NCBI GenBank assembly: GCA_052389755.1 | Contig: JBQTHP010000144.1 | Coordinates: forward strand, 1-12,081 | DNA length: 12,081 nt | Direction: 5' to 3' | Source: JBQTHP01 sp052389755 | GTDB lineage: Bacteria; Pseudomonadota; Gammaproteobacteria; Steroidobacterales; Steroidobacteraceae | Shown: positions 5,502 through 12,081 of the stretch, in pieces | Layout: each line of letters begins with the position of its first letter | How positions within the stretch are numbered: position 1 is the stretch's first letter | Made by a program: the position numbers and the translations under genes | The notes under the pieces: generated by a model | The model's database searches: none | Seen by the model: only the letters and a program-made list of their open reading frames with translations | What the model was told of the DNA's origin: nothing

Positions 5502-6216
5502 ACTCCTCGCGCGGCACTAGCGTGTCGTCGGGCGAGCGCGCGGCGCCCACGTCCTGGTAGGCAATACCGCCATACCAGTCCCAGGAATCGCGCTGCTGGC
5601 CCCCACCCGCATAGATGCCGTACTGCGCGGTATCCGAGCTGTCGTCGGTGTTCAGGTTCAGCTGCGTGACGAGATCGAGCTCGAGCGGCTCGGACGTGGC
5701 ACGCCGCGTGATCAGATTCACGATACCGCCCGGCGCGCCGGCGCCGTAGATCGCGGTGGCGCCCCGCACGACCTCGACGCACTCGAGCGCGTGCGGGCTC
5801 ACCTGGAACATGGCATTGCAATTGCTCTCGCGCAGGTCCTGGTTCACGGGGATGCCGTTGAGCTGGAAGCTCACCTGCCGGCCGCGAATGTGCGTGCTGC
5901 ACGCCGTGCGACCGCCGTTGCTGACGCTCAAGCCCGGCACGGTGAAATCGAGCGCCCGCATCACATCCGTCGCGAGCGCAAACTGCTCGGCGAGCATCTG
6001 CTCGTCGACGACCGACGCCGACGTCGGCAGATCCTGCAGCGACGTCTCGAGTCGTGAGGCGGTCACCGTGACCTGATCGAGCGGTCCAGTGGCGGTATCC
6101 GAAGGCTCAGCGCCCAGGACGGGGACCGCAAGCACGCACGCAACCGCGGCGCTCGAGGCCGACGCGACAAATGCGCGAACTCGCAAGGTTGATCGGGCAG
6201 TTCTTCGGGGCCTCAT
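5386..6216 (-). pseudogene. Truncated TonB-dependent receptor (signal peptide, plug, first barrel strands)
   Basis: ATG 6216 is preferred because GGGAGA precedes it by eight bases. Residues 1-36 form a signal peptide (Arg-rich start, hydrophobic core, AVPVLGA). A TonB box (DQVTVTAS) lies at 47-54, followed by the plug domain with NGIPVNQ, VEVVRGATAIYGAGAPGG and VNLITRRA. Barrel sequence continues to about residue 244 (REEYESWAF, near 5485). Beyond that the frame shows antisense-type, Arg/His-rich residues and stops at 5386. A complete receptor has about 650-800 residues, so most of the barrel is missing and transport is not expected. Three plug cysteines (106, 133, 146) are unusual. It lies 91 bases after the chelatase-like lipoprotein gene, on the same strand, and was probably the third gene of the iron operon. 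Confidence 0.85.
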
Positions 6217-6307
6217 CGACAGATCTCCCATTTGTGTCGGGTCGCGCGCTGGCGAAGTCTCAGGCACCAGGCGGCGTGGAGCGTCGGGCTGCGGCGCAGC
6301 TTCGCCT

Positions 6308-7228
6308 TCACGCTTCTGGCAGCGTCGCGCGGAACTCAGTCTTCGCGAGCCTTTCGATCTGCGCCTCGATCCACTCGGTCACGTGCGGACTCGGGATCAA
6401 TCCCTTGCCGTCGGAGACATAGTCGAGACTCTTCAGAACCTCGGCGTAGGGCCCGAAGCCCTGCACGCGAAACGGCACGACGATCGCGCGCCTGCCACCT
6501 TCGGCGGCCTGGGCGACAAACGCTCGGATGCGCTCCTCGGCGGCCTTGCGCTTCTCGGGCCAGTCCTCGCGCAGCGTCTCGACGCGCACCGTCCTGAACG
6601 GCAGCGCGCGGCGCACCGTGTCGGCTCGCGCTTCGAGGTGCGCGAGCCAGCGCTGGTTTTCCGCATCGTCGCCCGGACCATGCGCCAGGATCAGCACATC
6701 CTCGTTTCGCGGGTCGCGGCTGAGCGCACGGGCGCGCTCCGCGAGGATCGCGCCCATCTGAGGAGCTTCGATCAGGCCCTCCGCGCTCAGCGCGAAAGAC
6801 GACCGCGTATCGATCCGCCAGAATTCCATCCGGTGCCCACCCGAGTGTTCATCGTGGGCCGGTGGCGCCGTGACGCGCGCCGGCGCCCCTGGTGCGAGCG
6901 CGAGCACTTGCTCGGTGCGCTCGCGAAAACTCTCGCCGCTCACGAAAAGCCGCACGACCGCGATCCGGCGTGCTCCGCGCTGCTCGAGCTGCGAAACGCC
7001 CTGCTGCAGGCTGGCGGCGTCGGCCATGCCGAACACGACTTCGAGGTTGTGCCGGTTGCGCAGCGGCTCGACGCTTGCGAGAACCTCCTGGTTCCATTTG
7101 GGCGATCCGCCGTGTGCCATCACGAGCACGCCGAGGTCGTTCTGCTTCTTGGGCAACGGTGTGACGCATCCTGCGAGCAGCAGGAGCGATGTCAGGGCGA
7201 GATGGCTCGCCAGTCGGAGTGCGTTCAT
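6308..7228 (-). CDS. Lipoprotein with CbiX/SirB chelatase-like fold
   Basis: The product has 306 residues from ATG 7228, with GGAG nine bases upstream. Residues 1-21 are a lipoprotein signal (LTSLLLLAGC). Val follows the Cys rather than Asp, so an outer-membrane anchor facing the periplasm is likely. The mature part contains two related halves of the class II chelatase fold: GVLVMAHGG (33-41, His39) and DVLILAHGP (177-185, His183). CbiX and SirB insert Co2+ or Fe2+ into sirohydrochlorin in the cytoplasm using such histidines. A third cluster, HDEHSGGH (125-132), could bind metal. It lies 39 bases downstream of a haem-type TonB receptor gene, suggesting a role in handling a tetrapyrrole or metal at the cell surface. 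Whether it inserts, removes or only binds metal cannot be told from sequence. Confidence 0.85.
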   Translation of the reverse strand: MNALRLASHLALTSLLLLAGCVTPLPKKQNDLGVLVMAHGGSPKWNQEVLASVEPLRNRHNLEVVFGMADAASLQQGVSQLEQRGARRIAVVRLFVSGESFRERTEQVLALAPGAPARVTAPPAHDEHSGGHRMEFWRIDTRSSFALSAEGLIEAPQMGAILAERARALSRDPRNEDVLILAHGPGDDAENQRWLAHLEARADTVRRALPFRTVRVETLREDWPEKRKAAEERIRAFVAQAAEGGRRAIVVPFRVQGFGPYAEVLKSLDYVSDGKGLIPSPHVTEWIEAQIERLAKTEFRATLPEA

Positions 7229-7267
7229 CTGTTCAATCTCCGCAAAATCAGCAACGCCCGGCCAGGC

Positions 7268-9454
7268 TCAGAAGCGCATGGAGAGCGAGGCGCTGACGTT
7301 GCGCCCCGGCTGGCTGTAAGCATCGATGGTGGGCGACGCCGAAGACAGGCCGCGCACGTCGCTCCACCACCAATACTTCTCATCCGTCAGGTTGAAGACG
7401 CCGGCGCGCAGCGTCAGCGCGTCGGTGACGTTCCACCAGCCGAGCAGGTCTGCGACGACGAAACTGTCCGGAACGAAGCACGACGGCGTGCAGCTCACGC
7501 CGGCACGAGAAGCCGACTTGCGGTCGGAGTACGTGGCCAGCAGGTGTGCGCCAAACCGATCAGCGCCGCCGCGCCATTCGAGCCCTGAGACCAGCTTGAA
7601 CGGCTCGATACTCGGCAGCGGCGTCTCGACGCCGTCGAGCTTGGAATCGCCGCGAGCAAACGAGGCGGCGGCATTCACGGCGAAGCCCGCCCCGACCTGC
7701 CAGCGACTGCTCACTTCGGCGCCGTAGATCTTCGCCTCTGTGAGATTCACATACTGAAAGACGGCCGGGTCCGTCGGCGTGAACGAGCCACCGATGAGGA
7801 CCTGCTCGATGAAGTCCTCGTACCGCCCCGCGAACGCCGCGACGCCCGCCGTCCAGCGCCCGCCGAACACTCGGGCGCCGATTTCGAGCGTCTCGCTGGT
7901 CTCAGGCTTCAGATCGGGATTGGACTCGGAGCGATAGCCGACGATCGGGTTGGTGAAACCGTTGTTGACCTGCGACGGCCCCGGAGCCTTGAACCCTGCC
8001 GCGGCATTCGCGAACAGGTTCACGCGCTCGTTCACGCGATATAGGACACCGAGTTTCGGCGTCACGTGGGTGTCGTCCTGAGCGGCCGGGATTGCCGCAG
8101 TGAACAGCGGGTCATCCTCCGGATCGATTTCGTAGTAATCCCAGCGCAGCGCGGGATAGATCGACCAGCGACCGAGCATCAGTTCATCCTGAACGAAGAG
8201 ACCCGCAAGGACGTGCTCCGTGGTCGGGAACGCGTGCGACGGAAACGTCTCGCCGACCGGGGGCACGACACCGTCGCGCAGGCTCTCCTGCCGCGTGTTG
8301 GAGTAGTCGGCGCCGTACACGAGCTCATGTTCGACGGTGCCCGTCGCGAAGCCGCTGGTGAACTGCAGAGTCGCGCCGCGCAGAAGATTGTCGAACGTCG
8401 CATCGCGAATGCGATCGGGTGCCGTGTTGCGATCCTCGCTCGAGAACTGGCGCGTGTGGCTGTCCTGGTAATAGAGCGCGATTCGCGCTCCACGCAGTGC
8501 GTCGCTCTCCCCTTCGAAAGCGTAGTCGAGCATGAAGCGGTCGCGCTCCACCTCATCGAATGCGGTGAGGCCGATCGTGCTGGTCGGCGCAAGCGGCGGC
8601 AGGGCGATTGCGCTCAGCACGTTCCAGTCGACGTCGCGATCGTGATGGTCGAACGTCAGGCGTAACCGGCCGGCATCGCCGAGCGGATACACCGCCTTCG
8701 CGAGCACGGAGTTCGACTGGTTGTCCTCCGGATTCGCGGTCGTACGATTCGCGTTGGGTTCATCGTTGCTGCCGCGGGTCTCCTGCCCTTCTCCATCGCG
8801 GCGCGTGTAAGCGACGAGCGCTTCGAGTTCGTCGAATGCCGCTGCGCCGATCAGGCTCTTCGCAAACGAGTCATCGGCGGAGCCATAGCCGGCGCGGGCC
8901 GCGAGCGACCAGCTCTCATCGCGCAGCAGATCGGACGGATCCTTCGTGATGAAACTGACCGAGCCCGCCAGGCCGTCGCTGCCGTAGAGCGCCGACGCCG
9001 GCCCGCGCACGATCTCCACGGACTTCAGGATATCGAGATCGACGTAATCGCCACGGCCGAGCGACTGCGCCCCGAACGCATACGCATCTGGCGTGCGCAC
9101 GCCGTCGACCTGGATCAGCACGCGATTGCCTTCGAGGCCGCGAATGTTGAAACCACTGTTTCCGTCGCGTCCGGTCGAGGACCCGGCGGCGGTGAACCGC
9201 GCCGGCGATCGGCGCACGGCAACCCCGGGCTCGAAGCGGATCAGGTCCTTGATGTCGTTCGCCTGGAGCTGATCGATCGCCTCGGAGCTGAAAACCGTGA
9301 CCGTCGCCGGGACCTCGACGACCTTCGCCTCGAGCCGCGTCGCCGTGACGGTGACCTGATCGAGCTCAGCCGTGTCGGGCGCGGCAAGGGCCGGTGTGCA
9401 CAGGTTGGCTGCAGCGGCGGACAGGAAGATTCCAAGCACTTTGTTTCTTGGCAT
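7268..9454 (-). CDS. TonB-dependent receptor, haemoglobin/transferrin/lactoferrin type
   Basis: ATG 9454 gives 728 residues with a signal peptide (to about Ala24). An in-frame TTG at 9472 is less likely because it adds a polar extension. The TonB box DQVTVTAT is at 32-39. The plug has FNIRGLEGNRVLIQVDGVR (102-120) and VEIVRGPASALYGSDGLAGS, hallmarks of the haem/haemoglobin receptor branch. The barrel runs to the canonical terminal Phe (SLSMRF). Haem receptors carry FRAP and NPNL boxes around a conserved His in an extracellular loop; here the boxes read FKAP (488-491) and NPDL (512-515) with no His between them. The ligand may be haem bound differently, or another iron chelate. It is the first gene of a leftward operon with the chelatase-like lipoprotein and truncated receptor, and a Fur-type box overlaps its promoter. 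Confidence 0.93.
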   Translation of the reverse strand: MPRNKVLGIFLSAAAANLCTPALAAPDTAELDQVTVTATRLEAKVVEVPATVTVFSSEAIDQLQANDIKDLIRFEPGVAVRRSPARFTAAGSSTGRDGNSGFNIRGLEGNRVLIQVDGVRTPDAYAFGAQSLGRGDYVDLDILKSVEIVRGPASALYGSDGLAGSVSFITKDPSDLLRDESWSLAARAGYGSADDSFAKSLIGAAAFDELEALVAYTRRDGEGQETRGSNDEPNANRTTANPEDNQSNSVLAKAVYPLGDAGRLRLTFDHHDRDVDWNVLSAIALPPLAPTSTIGLTAFDEVERDRFMLDYAFEGESDALRGARIALYYQDSHTRQFSSEDRNTAPDRIRDATFDNLLRGATLQFTSGFATGTVEHELVYGADYSNTRQESLRDGVVPPVGETFPSHAFPTTEHVLAGLFVQDELMLGRWSIYPALRWDYYEIDPEDDPLFTAAIPAAQDDTHVTPKLGVLYRVNERVNLFANAAAGFKAPGPSQVNNGFTNPIVGYRSESNPDLKPETSETLEIGARVFGGRWTAGVAAFAGRYEDFIEQVLIGGSFTPTDPAVFQYVNLTEAKIYGAEVSSRWQVGAGFAVNAAASFARGDSKLDGVETPLPSIEPFKLVSGLEWRGGADRFGAHLLATYSDRKSASRAGVSCTPSCFVPDSFVVADLLGWWNVTDALTLRAGVFNLTDEKYWWWSDVRGLSSASPTIDAYSQPGRNVSASLSMRF

Positions 9455-9478
9455 GGTGTGCTCGCGATGCAAATGTAA

Positions 9479-9495
9479 ATGAGAACGCTTCTCAT
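9479..9495. promoter_or_regulatory. fur box: Fur box (iron-responsive operator)
   Basis: ATGAGAA-CGC-TTCTCAT is a perfect 7-bp inverted repeat around three bases and fits the proteobacterial Fur consensus (AATGAGAATnATTCTCATT type). It lies 24 bases upstream of the TonB receptor ATG, just downstream of that gene's -10 box, where Fur-Fe2+ would block RNA polymerase. It is also in the intergenic region shared with the divergent DUF6607 gene. Confidence 0.8.
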
Positions 9496-9524
9496 ATACT
9501 ATAACTTCGCAAGCCTGACGCCAA
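9496..9524 (-). promoter_or_regulatory. Probable promoter of the iron-uptake operon
   Basis: On the - strand, TTGGCG (9524-9519), 17 bases and TAGTAT (9501-9496) form a plausible sigma70 promoter; TATAGT at 9503-9498 is an alternative -10 box with a shorter spacer. The start site would fall inside the Fur box. TATACT at 9495-9500 on the + strand could serve the divergent gene, but I see no convincing -35 box for it. Confidence 0.5.
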
Positions 9525-9606
9525 CTGGGTGAATCGCCGTGGCGGTTGACTGCTGCCTGCCGCTCACGCCAGGCCTTTCACTGACCCGTTCGTGGAGTGC
9601 ACAAGA

Positions 9607-10791
9607 ATGAAGTGTCTTGTCGCGGGCCTGTTCGCTGTCGCAGTGCTCCTCTCCGGCATGAGCAGCGCCGAGGCCGAAGAGTCCCGTGCGCGGTACACCT
9701 TCTCCTGGCCGCTCGATGGCAGCGACCCCACCCCGCGCGGCGGCACGACGAAGGGACCGCCGGTCACGCTGGACACGGCGGAATCGCCGCAGTGGCGCTC
9801 GCTCCGCGCGGAGGGCCTGGCGTCATTCGAGCGAGATCGGCGCGCCATCCTGGCGATGGCCGGGAACTACCGCGTGACTTTCGATTTTCTCGAAGTCGCG
9901 ACCTACACGACGCCGGAGCAGCGGCAGGCTCAGGCGCAGCACCGCGACACGGATCAGCGCCAGGCTCTGGATCAGCGCCACGCTCCGTATCAGTCGTGGG
10001 GCACCGAGAAGATCTACGTCGATCGTGACGACGGCCGCTTCATCAGCCTCGTGCATATCCTCGAGATGCGCGTGGTGCAGAAGGATGGCTCGATCGGCGG
10101 GCCGATGGTCACGAAGCACTGGCGCCAGGACTGGACCTACGAGCCCGCGCACGTCGTCGAATACCGTGGCAACAATCGTTGGGAACGCCGCTCGTTGCCG
10201 GCCGATGTGTCCAGGGCTGGCTGGTCGCAGACGGTCTATCAGGTCGACGAATCGCCGCGCTACGCGAGCGCGGGACGCTGGCAGCACAGCGACTCCTTTT
10301 CAACCTGGCTGAGCGGCGAGACGTGGCGTCCCCTGCCGCGGCGCGAATGGAGCGTGCGCGACGACTACCAGATATTGATCGGCACCAACCGCCACACAGT
10401 GACCGCCACGGGCTGGCTGCAAGAGGAAAACAATCTCAAGGCTGTGCTGGCTGTCGATTCGCGCGAAGCGTCCTCCATACGGGCGTATCTCGGACGTGAA
10501 TACGGGGTCGCCCGCTACGAGCGCATCCGCGATGCCGACTTCGCCGCAGCGGACCGATACTACGGGCGCACTCGACCGTTCTGGAACGACGTGCGCGCGA
10601 GCTGGGCCGAGCTCTTCGCCCGGCAGGATAGCGTGACGCTCAAGGGTCCGGTCGACAAGCTCGGCCTGTTTCATCCGCTGTTCGAGCACGCGGCTGCGAT
10701 CGAGCGGAAAGACGAGCACTCTGCCGGCGAGCATCAACGCGTGATTCGCGAGGCGTTCGACAGGATGGTCGTTGCAACGACGAGCAATTGA
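9607..10791 (+). CDS. DUF6607 family exported protein
   Basis: The product has 394 residues from ATG 9607, with GGAG nine bases before; an in-frame GTG at 9592 lacks such a site. Residues 1-24 form a signal peptide (VAGLFAVAVLLSG, cleavage near AEA-EE) without a lipobox, so the protein is likely periplasmic. Motifs I associate with DUF6607 include KHWRQDWTYEP (160-170), EYRGNNRWERR, YQVDESPRYASAGRW, ETWRPLPRREW and NRHTVTATGW. The biochemical role is unknown. Members often sit beside TonB receptors and iron genes, as here, where the gene diverges from a Fur-boxed receptor operon. Residues ~106-125 include a small duplication (TDQRQALDQRHA) encoded by two near-identical 18-base units around 9953-9988, which lengthens a polar Gln/Arg-rich loop. 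Confidence 0.85.
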   Translation: MKCLVAGLFAVAVLLSGMSSAEAEESRARYTFSWPLDGSDPTPRGGTTKGPPVTLDTAESPQWRSLRAEGLASFERDRRAILAMAGNYRVTFDFLEVATYTTPEQRQAQAQHRDTDQRQALDQRHAPYQSWGTEKIYVDRDDGRFISLVHILEMRVVQKDGSIGGPMVTKHWRQDWTYEPAHVVEYRGNNRWERRSLPADVSRAGWSQTVYQVDESPRYASAGRWQHSDSFSTWLSGETWRPLPRREWSVRDDYQILIGTNRHTVTATGWLQEENNLKAVLAVDSREASSIRAYLGREYGVARYERIRDADFAAADRYYGRTRPFWNDVRASWAELFARQDSVTLKGPVDKLGLFHPLFEHAAAIERKDEHSAGEHQRVIREAFDRMVVATTSN

Positions 10792-10885
10792 TCGCAATTC
10801 GCGCTATGGCGAAGGCCGTGCCGCTATCGCGCTGCGGATCTGACGAGGTTCCTTCCATGCAGGCCCGCACTACTTAGCCGCAGGA

Positions 10886-11203
10886 TCAGCAGGCTACGAT
10901 ACGCTTCGCACCGCCTGCGATGTTCGCGCCGAATAACTGCCCCGATGCCTTCCTCACAGGCGACGGATCGATGCCATCGGCGAGCTGGCACCTGGCCTCC
11001 TGGTGACGCGCCCTCGCCTTGTCGAGCGGAACGTCGGGATAGACGCCCAACGCCAGCGTCTTCTGCTTGCCCTCGAAACGATAGTTGTAGCGCCAGTACC
11101 GACCGCCATTCGACATCACGTGCAGGTACAGTCCCAGCGCATCGAAGAGCTTTCGGGGATGGGCCGATGGCTCGACTGCGCGGACCAGCTCATCGGTCAA
11201 CAC
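10886..11203 (-). pseudogene. Isolated Arm DNA-binding domain (DUF4102) of a P4-type integrase, copy 2
   Basis: GTG 11203 gives 105 residues. The DUF4102 core is clear: GLYLHVMSNGGRYWRYNYRF, KQKTLALGVYPDVPLDKARA and ADGIDPSPVRKASG. The core-binding and catalytic integrase domains are missing. Similarity to copy 1 ends at 10940, directly after GCATCGGGG on the - strand, the same codon as in copy 1 (3168), so both lost their catalytic parts at one point. Native start and ribosome site are kept, with the IS inserted 37 bases upstream. It could be a degraded island integrase or a retained small DNA-binding protein. Confidence 0.75.
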
Positions 11204-12022
11204 GTGTTGCCTTCTCCAGCGTCGACGGATGCTGGCGGCGGAGATCTGGTGCAGTGGCGGAAGCTGGGGACGGACGCATTCCCGCCTTTGCCCGGAGTCA
11301 TCTCGCACGAGAGCTCGACCCCAGAGCTGTTTCAGCGACCAATTCCGCCGCCGACTGCCGCGACCGAAGGAAAACTGCCGCTTGCGAATGCGATGCGCCA
11401 GCTCAATTCCATCCAGTGTGATGGCTGCGGTCGTGACGGACTTGAAGCCCAGCATCGCCGCGCACCGACGTTTGATCGCACGATGATCTTGCTCGACGAT
11501 GTTGTTGAGATAGCGGCGAGTGCGCAGAACTACGGACCGCCACCTCACATCCTCGTTGCCTAGCAACCGCACCGCCCGGTGGCTCGCGGCGTTGCCGTCG
11601 AGATTGACTTTGCGCGGCCACCTCGGCCGATGCGTAGCCACGGTTTTGCGGAAAAACGCCTGTGCAGCATCGATGCCACGATCGGCGCGCAGAAGATGGG
11701 CCACTGACTTGCCGCACTTGTCGACCGCCCGATACAGGTAGTGCAATCGGCCTCGCACGGAAATGGAGGTTTCGTCGATCCGCCAGGAGGAGTTCACGGG
11801 CTGCGCGTACCGAGCCCAACGCTTTTCGAACTCCGGCACGTAACGCATGACCCAGCGCATGATCGTCGTGTGGGACACGATGATGCCGCGCTCGGCCATC
11901 ATGGCCACCAGGTCGCGATAGCTCAGCCGGTAGGTGATGTACCTCCGGACGCAGAGCTCAATAGTTTCGGACTGGAACCTGCGACGGCGATAAATCGCGT
12001 CGCGTGCGATAGCCCGGGTCAT
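10886..12022 (-). CDS. IS6-family-like transposase fused in frame to an integrase Arm domain, copy 2
   Basis: ATG 12022 has an ideal ribosome site (AAGGAGG, seven bases before). The first ~240 residues are the transposase, with the helix-turn-helix region, Asp in WRIDETSISV, Asp in KVNLDGNAASH and Glu in NNIVEQDHRAIKRR. The frame has no stop at the IS end: it reads through the left inverted repeat (11241-11253) and about 37 bases beyond, then into the Arm domain (LTDELVRAVEPSAHPRKLFD onward), giving 378 residues. The Arm part also has its own start (GTG 11203, ribosome site GGAGAAGG), so it may be made separately. The last residues (QLFGANIAGGAKRIVAC) lie past the point where similarity to copy 1 ends. 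The fusion may be a chance read-through, or a transposase with an added DNA-binding domain. Confidence 0.85.
   Translation of the reverse strand: MTRAIARDAIYRRRRFQSETIELCVRRYITYRLSYRDLVAMMAERGIIVSHTTIMRWVMRYVPEFEKRWARYAQPVNSSWRIDETSISVRGRLHYLYRAVDKCGKSVAHLLRADRGIDAAQAFFRKTVATHRPRWPRKVNLDGNAASHRAVRLLGNEDVRWRSVVLRTRRYLNNIVEQDHRAIKRRCAAMLGFKSVTTAAITLDGIELAHRIRKRQFSFGRGSRRRNWSLKQLWGRALVRDDSGQRRECVRPQLPPLHQISAASIRRRWRRQHVLTDELVRAVEPSAHPRKLFDALGLYLHVMSNGGRYWRYNYRFEGKQKTLALGVYPDVPLDKARARHQEARCQLADGIDPSPVRKASGQLFGANIAGGAKRIVAC
11241..11253. repeat. IS copy 2 left terminal inverted repeat
   Basis: GAGATCTGGTGCA differs from the copy 1 left end at one base. It is followed inward by GTGGCGG, as in copy 1 (both read CTGGTGCAGTGGCGG), which supports the boundary. 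It lies inside the fused open reading frame. Confidence 0.75.
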
Positions 12023-12068
12023 GCCCGCGCCTCCTTAGCGACATGAATCCCACTTCTTCAACCGTCAA

Positions 12069-12081
12069 TGCACCAGAACCC
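12069..12081. repeat. IS copy 2 right terminal inverted repeat
   Basis: TGCACCAGAACCC is identical to the copy 1 right end. Together with TCAA just inside, 17 bases are shared exactly (12065-12081 and 4268-4284). Confidence 0.8.

Larger units (their letters stand above)
3443..12081. mobile_element. Possible composite or translocatable unit bounded by two direct IS6-like copies
   Basis: Two same-orientation IS6-like elements enclose the toxin-antitoxin pair, the iron/haem operon and DUF6607 gene. IS6 family members move cargo between direct copies as translocatable units. Against a recent composite event: the IS copies differ in about one residue in five, and each is attached to its own integrase fragment. 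Treat as an arrangement worth testing, not a demonstrated transposon. Confidence 0.3.
11241..12081 (-). mobile_element. IS6-family-like insertion sequence, copy 2 (about 841 bp)
   Basis: The left end GAGATCTGGTGCA (11241-11253) and the right end GGGTTCTGGTGCA (12081-12069 on the - strand) form imperfect 13-bp inverted repeats. The right end coincides with the window edge, so any target duplication is invisible. The orientation equals that of copy 1, so the two are direct repeats about 7 kb apart. The 42-base leader between transposase ATG and right repeat is the same length in both but has diverged strongly, so the copies are old relatives, not a recent duplication. Confidence 0.8.

Noticed and set aside
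6089..7588. Long + strand frame opposite the chelatase-like lipoprotein and receptor ends
   Set aside because: It has low-complexity Arg/Ala/His-rich composition and no motifs, and lies antisense to genes with clear lipobox, chelatase and TonB features. It is an antisense shadow of GC-rich coding DNA.
8066..8665. Plus-strand frame of 199 codons inside the TonB receptor
   Set aside because: It is antisense to the receptor barrel, without a ribosome site or recognisable motif.
10785..10799. Inverted repeat AATTG-ATCG-CAATT after the DUF6607 gene
   Set aside because: A five-pair, AT-rich stem without a T tract is too weak to call a terminator.
1..12081. CRISPR arrays, rRNA, complete tRNA genes or riboswitches
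   Set aside because: No regularly spaced repeats, cloverleaf-forming segments or conserved RNA cores were recognised on either strand.

Overview
This GC-rich window (about 60-65% G+C by eye) looks like a proteobacterial chromosome. TonB-dependent receptors, a DUF6607 protein, a Fur-type operator and TacAT-type toxin-antitoxin genes point to a gammaproteobacterium of the Xanthomonadales/Steroidobacterales kind. That placement is inference, because the window has no rRNA or housekeeping marker.

Region 1 (1-3164, + strand) reads like a thiophilic-metal cassette. It starts with a 5'-cut flavin disulfide oxidoreductase (mercuric/glutathione reductase superfamily). Next is a MerC-like membrane protein with a six-cysteine bufferin (BufA2-like) tail, then a four-helix membrane protein with a CGRMHCYFTGP motif. 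After that comes a 50-codon stump of a second oxidoreductase, apparently of the same family, whose stop overlaps (ATGA) the start of a SnoaL-like/VOC two-domain protein.

Region 2 (3138-4284, - strand) is an IS6-family-like insertion sequence with near-perfect 13-bp terminal inverted repeats. It lies directly upstream of an isolated Arm (DUF4102) domain of a P4-type tyrosine integrase. The same pair recurs at 10886-12081 in the same orientation. It has diverged clearly, and the Arm domain is cut at the homologous codon. In the second copy transposase and Arm domain form one open reading frame.

Region 3 (4353-5230, - strand) is a DUF1778 antitoxin/GNAT toxin pair with a recognisable sigma70-type promoter and a 10-bp direct repeat that could be its operator.

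Region 4 (5280-10791) is an iron/heme acquisition locus. A complete haemoglobin/transferrin-type TonB receptor, a lipoprotein with a CbiX/SirB chelatase fold and a second, truncated TonB receptor run leftward. A DUF6607 protein is transcribed divergently. A 17-bp inverted repeat that fits a Fur box overlaps the receptor promoter. The second receptor breaks off after its plug and first strands; at the break a small two-helix membrane ORF begins inside it in another frame.

The directly repeated IS6-like copies bracket regions 3 and 4, which resembles a composite or translocatable unit. The IS divergence and lack of visible target duplications argue that any such event was old or that the two insertions were independent.
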